Assembly: GCA_900554175.1 (NCBI GenBank) | Contig: USGK01000022.1 | Span: 1-24,195 of the forward strand | DNA: 24,195 bases | Origin: an uncultured Clostridium sp. | GTDB taxonomy: Bacteria; Bacillota; Clostridia; TANB77; CAG-508 | Direction: 5' to 3' | Part shown: positions 24,043 through 24,195 of the stretch, one piece after another | Layout: each line of letters begins with the position of its first letter | How positions within the stretch are numbered: the stretch's first letter is position 1 | Translations under genes and position numbers: made by a program | The notes under the pieces: model-generated | The model's database searches: none | What the model saw: the letters and a program-made list of their open reading frames with translations, nothing else | What the model was told of the DNA's origin: nothing

Positions 24043-24195
24043 TTATTCCAAAAACTCCGATAAAATAAGGTTGCTTATGAGTATTCCTCTGTCAGACAGC
24101 TTAAAACCTGTATTAGTTTCAGAAAGATACTTTAATGAAACGTACTTATCAAGTGTCACTGCGTACTTTTTACGGAAATCAATGCTGAATTTCTT
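24043..24195 (-). CDS. hemW: HemW-like radical SAM protein, C-terminal fragment
   Basis: Fifty codons and a TAA stop are present; the start lies outside the window. The end, GFKLSDRGILISNLILSEFLE, has the Lx-x-G-x-L-x-SN-x-x-x-x-FL pattern of the HemW (coproporphyrinogen oxidase-like) C-terminal winged-helix region. HemW proteins are heme chaperone/radical SAM proteins, often encoded near hrcA-grpE-dnaK, which would fit the J-domain neighbour. Only this short tail supports the call. Base composition is slightly richer in G+C (50 of 153 bases) than the adjacent DNA. Confidence 0.6.
   Translation of the reverse strand, partial: KKFSIDFRKKYAVTLDKYVSLKYLSETNTGFKLSDRGILISNLILSEFLE

Overview
The window is strongly A+T-rich, with AGGAGG-type ribosome binding sites, TTGACA/TATAAT promoters, TAA/TAG stops and TGG for Trp. 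Its left part has the gene order found next to the chromosome origin in low-GC Gram-positive bacteria: rpmH-rnpA-yidD-yidC-jag-mnmE-mnmG-rsmG-parA-parB. I infer a Bacillota (Firmicutes) chromosome, probably clostridial. There is no noc gene between rsmG and parA. dnaA would be expected just left of the window but is not visible. The species cannot be named from what is here.

Region 1 (1-9093) is core. The first operon makes ribosomal protein L34, the RNase P protein, the YidD/YidC membrane-insertion pair and the RNA-binding protein Jag (KhpB). A long intrinsic terminator separates it from mnmE, which appears to carry a one-base frameshift near its 5' end. mnmG, rsmG and the parA-parB segregation pair follow. 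Several TGTTCCAC half-sites resembling the Firmicutes parS core lie near parAB. Region 2 (9129-9499) holds two tRNA-Ser genes (anticodons UGA and GCU), each with its own terminator.

Region 3 (9585-23269) is the notable part: about 13.6 kb encoding the membrane core of a type IV secretion-like (T4SS) machine, in three separately promoted units. Unit one is a single pilin-like gene. Unit two is PrgI, a membrane-anchored TraC-like ATPase accessory and a VirB4 ATPase. Unit three is two more pilin-like proteins, a VirB6/TrbL-like channel protein with a long tail, a membrane-anchored protein with one VirB8/TcpC-like domain, an 1128-residue protein ending in lysozyme-like and NlpC/P60-like regions, and a second anchored protein with three VirB8/TcpC-like repeats. 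A Gly-Pro-Phe-repeat membrane protein lies antisense between units two and three. No relaxase, VirD4 coupling ATPase, integrase, recombinase or att duplication is visible. The locus therefore looks like a resident, possibly non-conjugative secretion or pilus apparatus rather than an intact mobile element.

Region 4 (23279-24195, minus strand) holds a J-domain protein with an Asn-rich tail, an overlapping small membrane ORF that may be its frameshifted C-terminus, and the 3' end of a gene resembling hemW. All family assignments come from reading motifs by eye; no database search was run.
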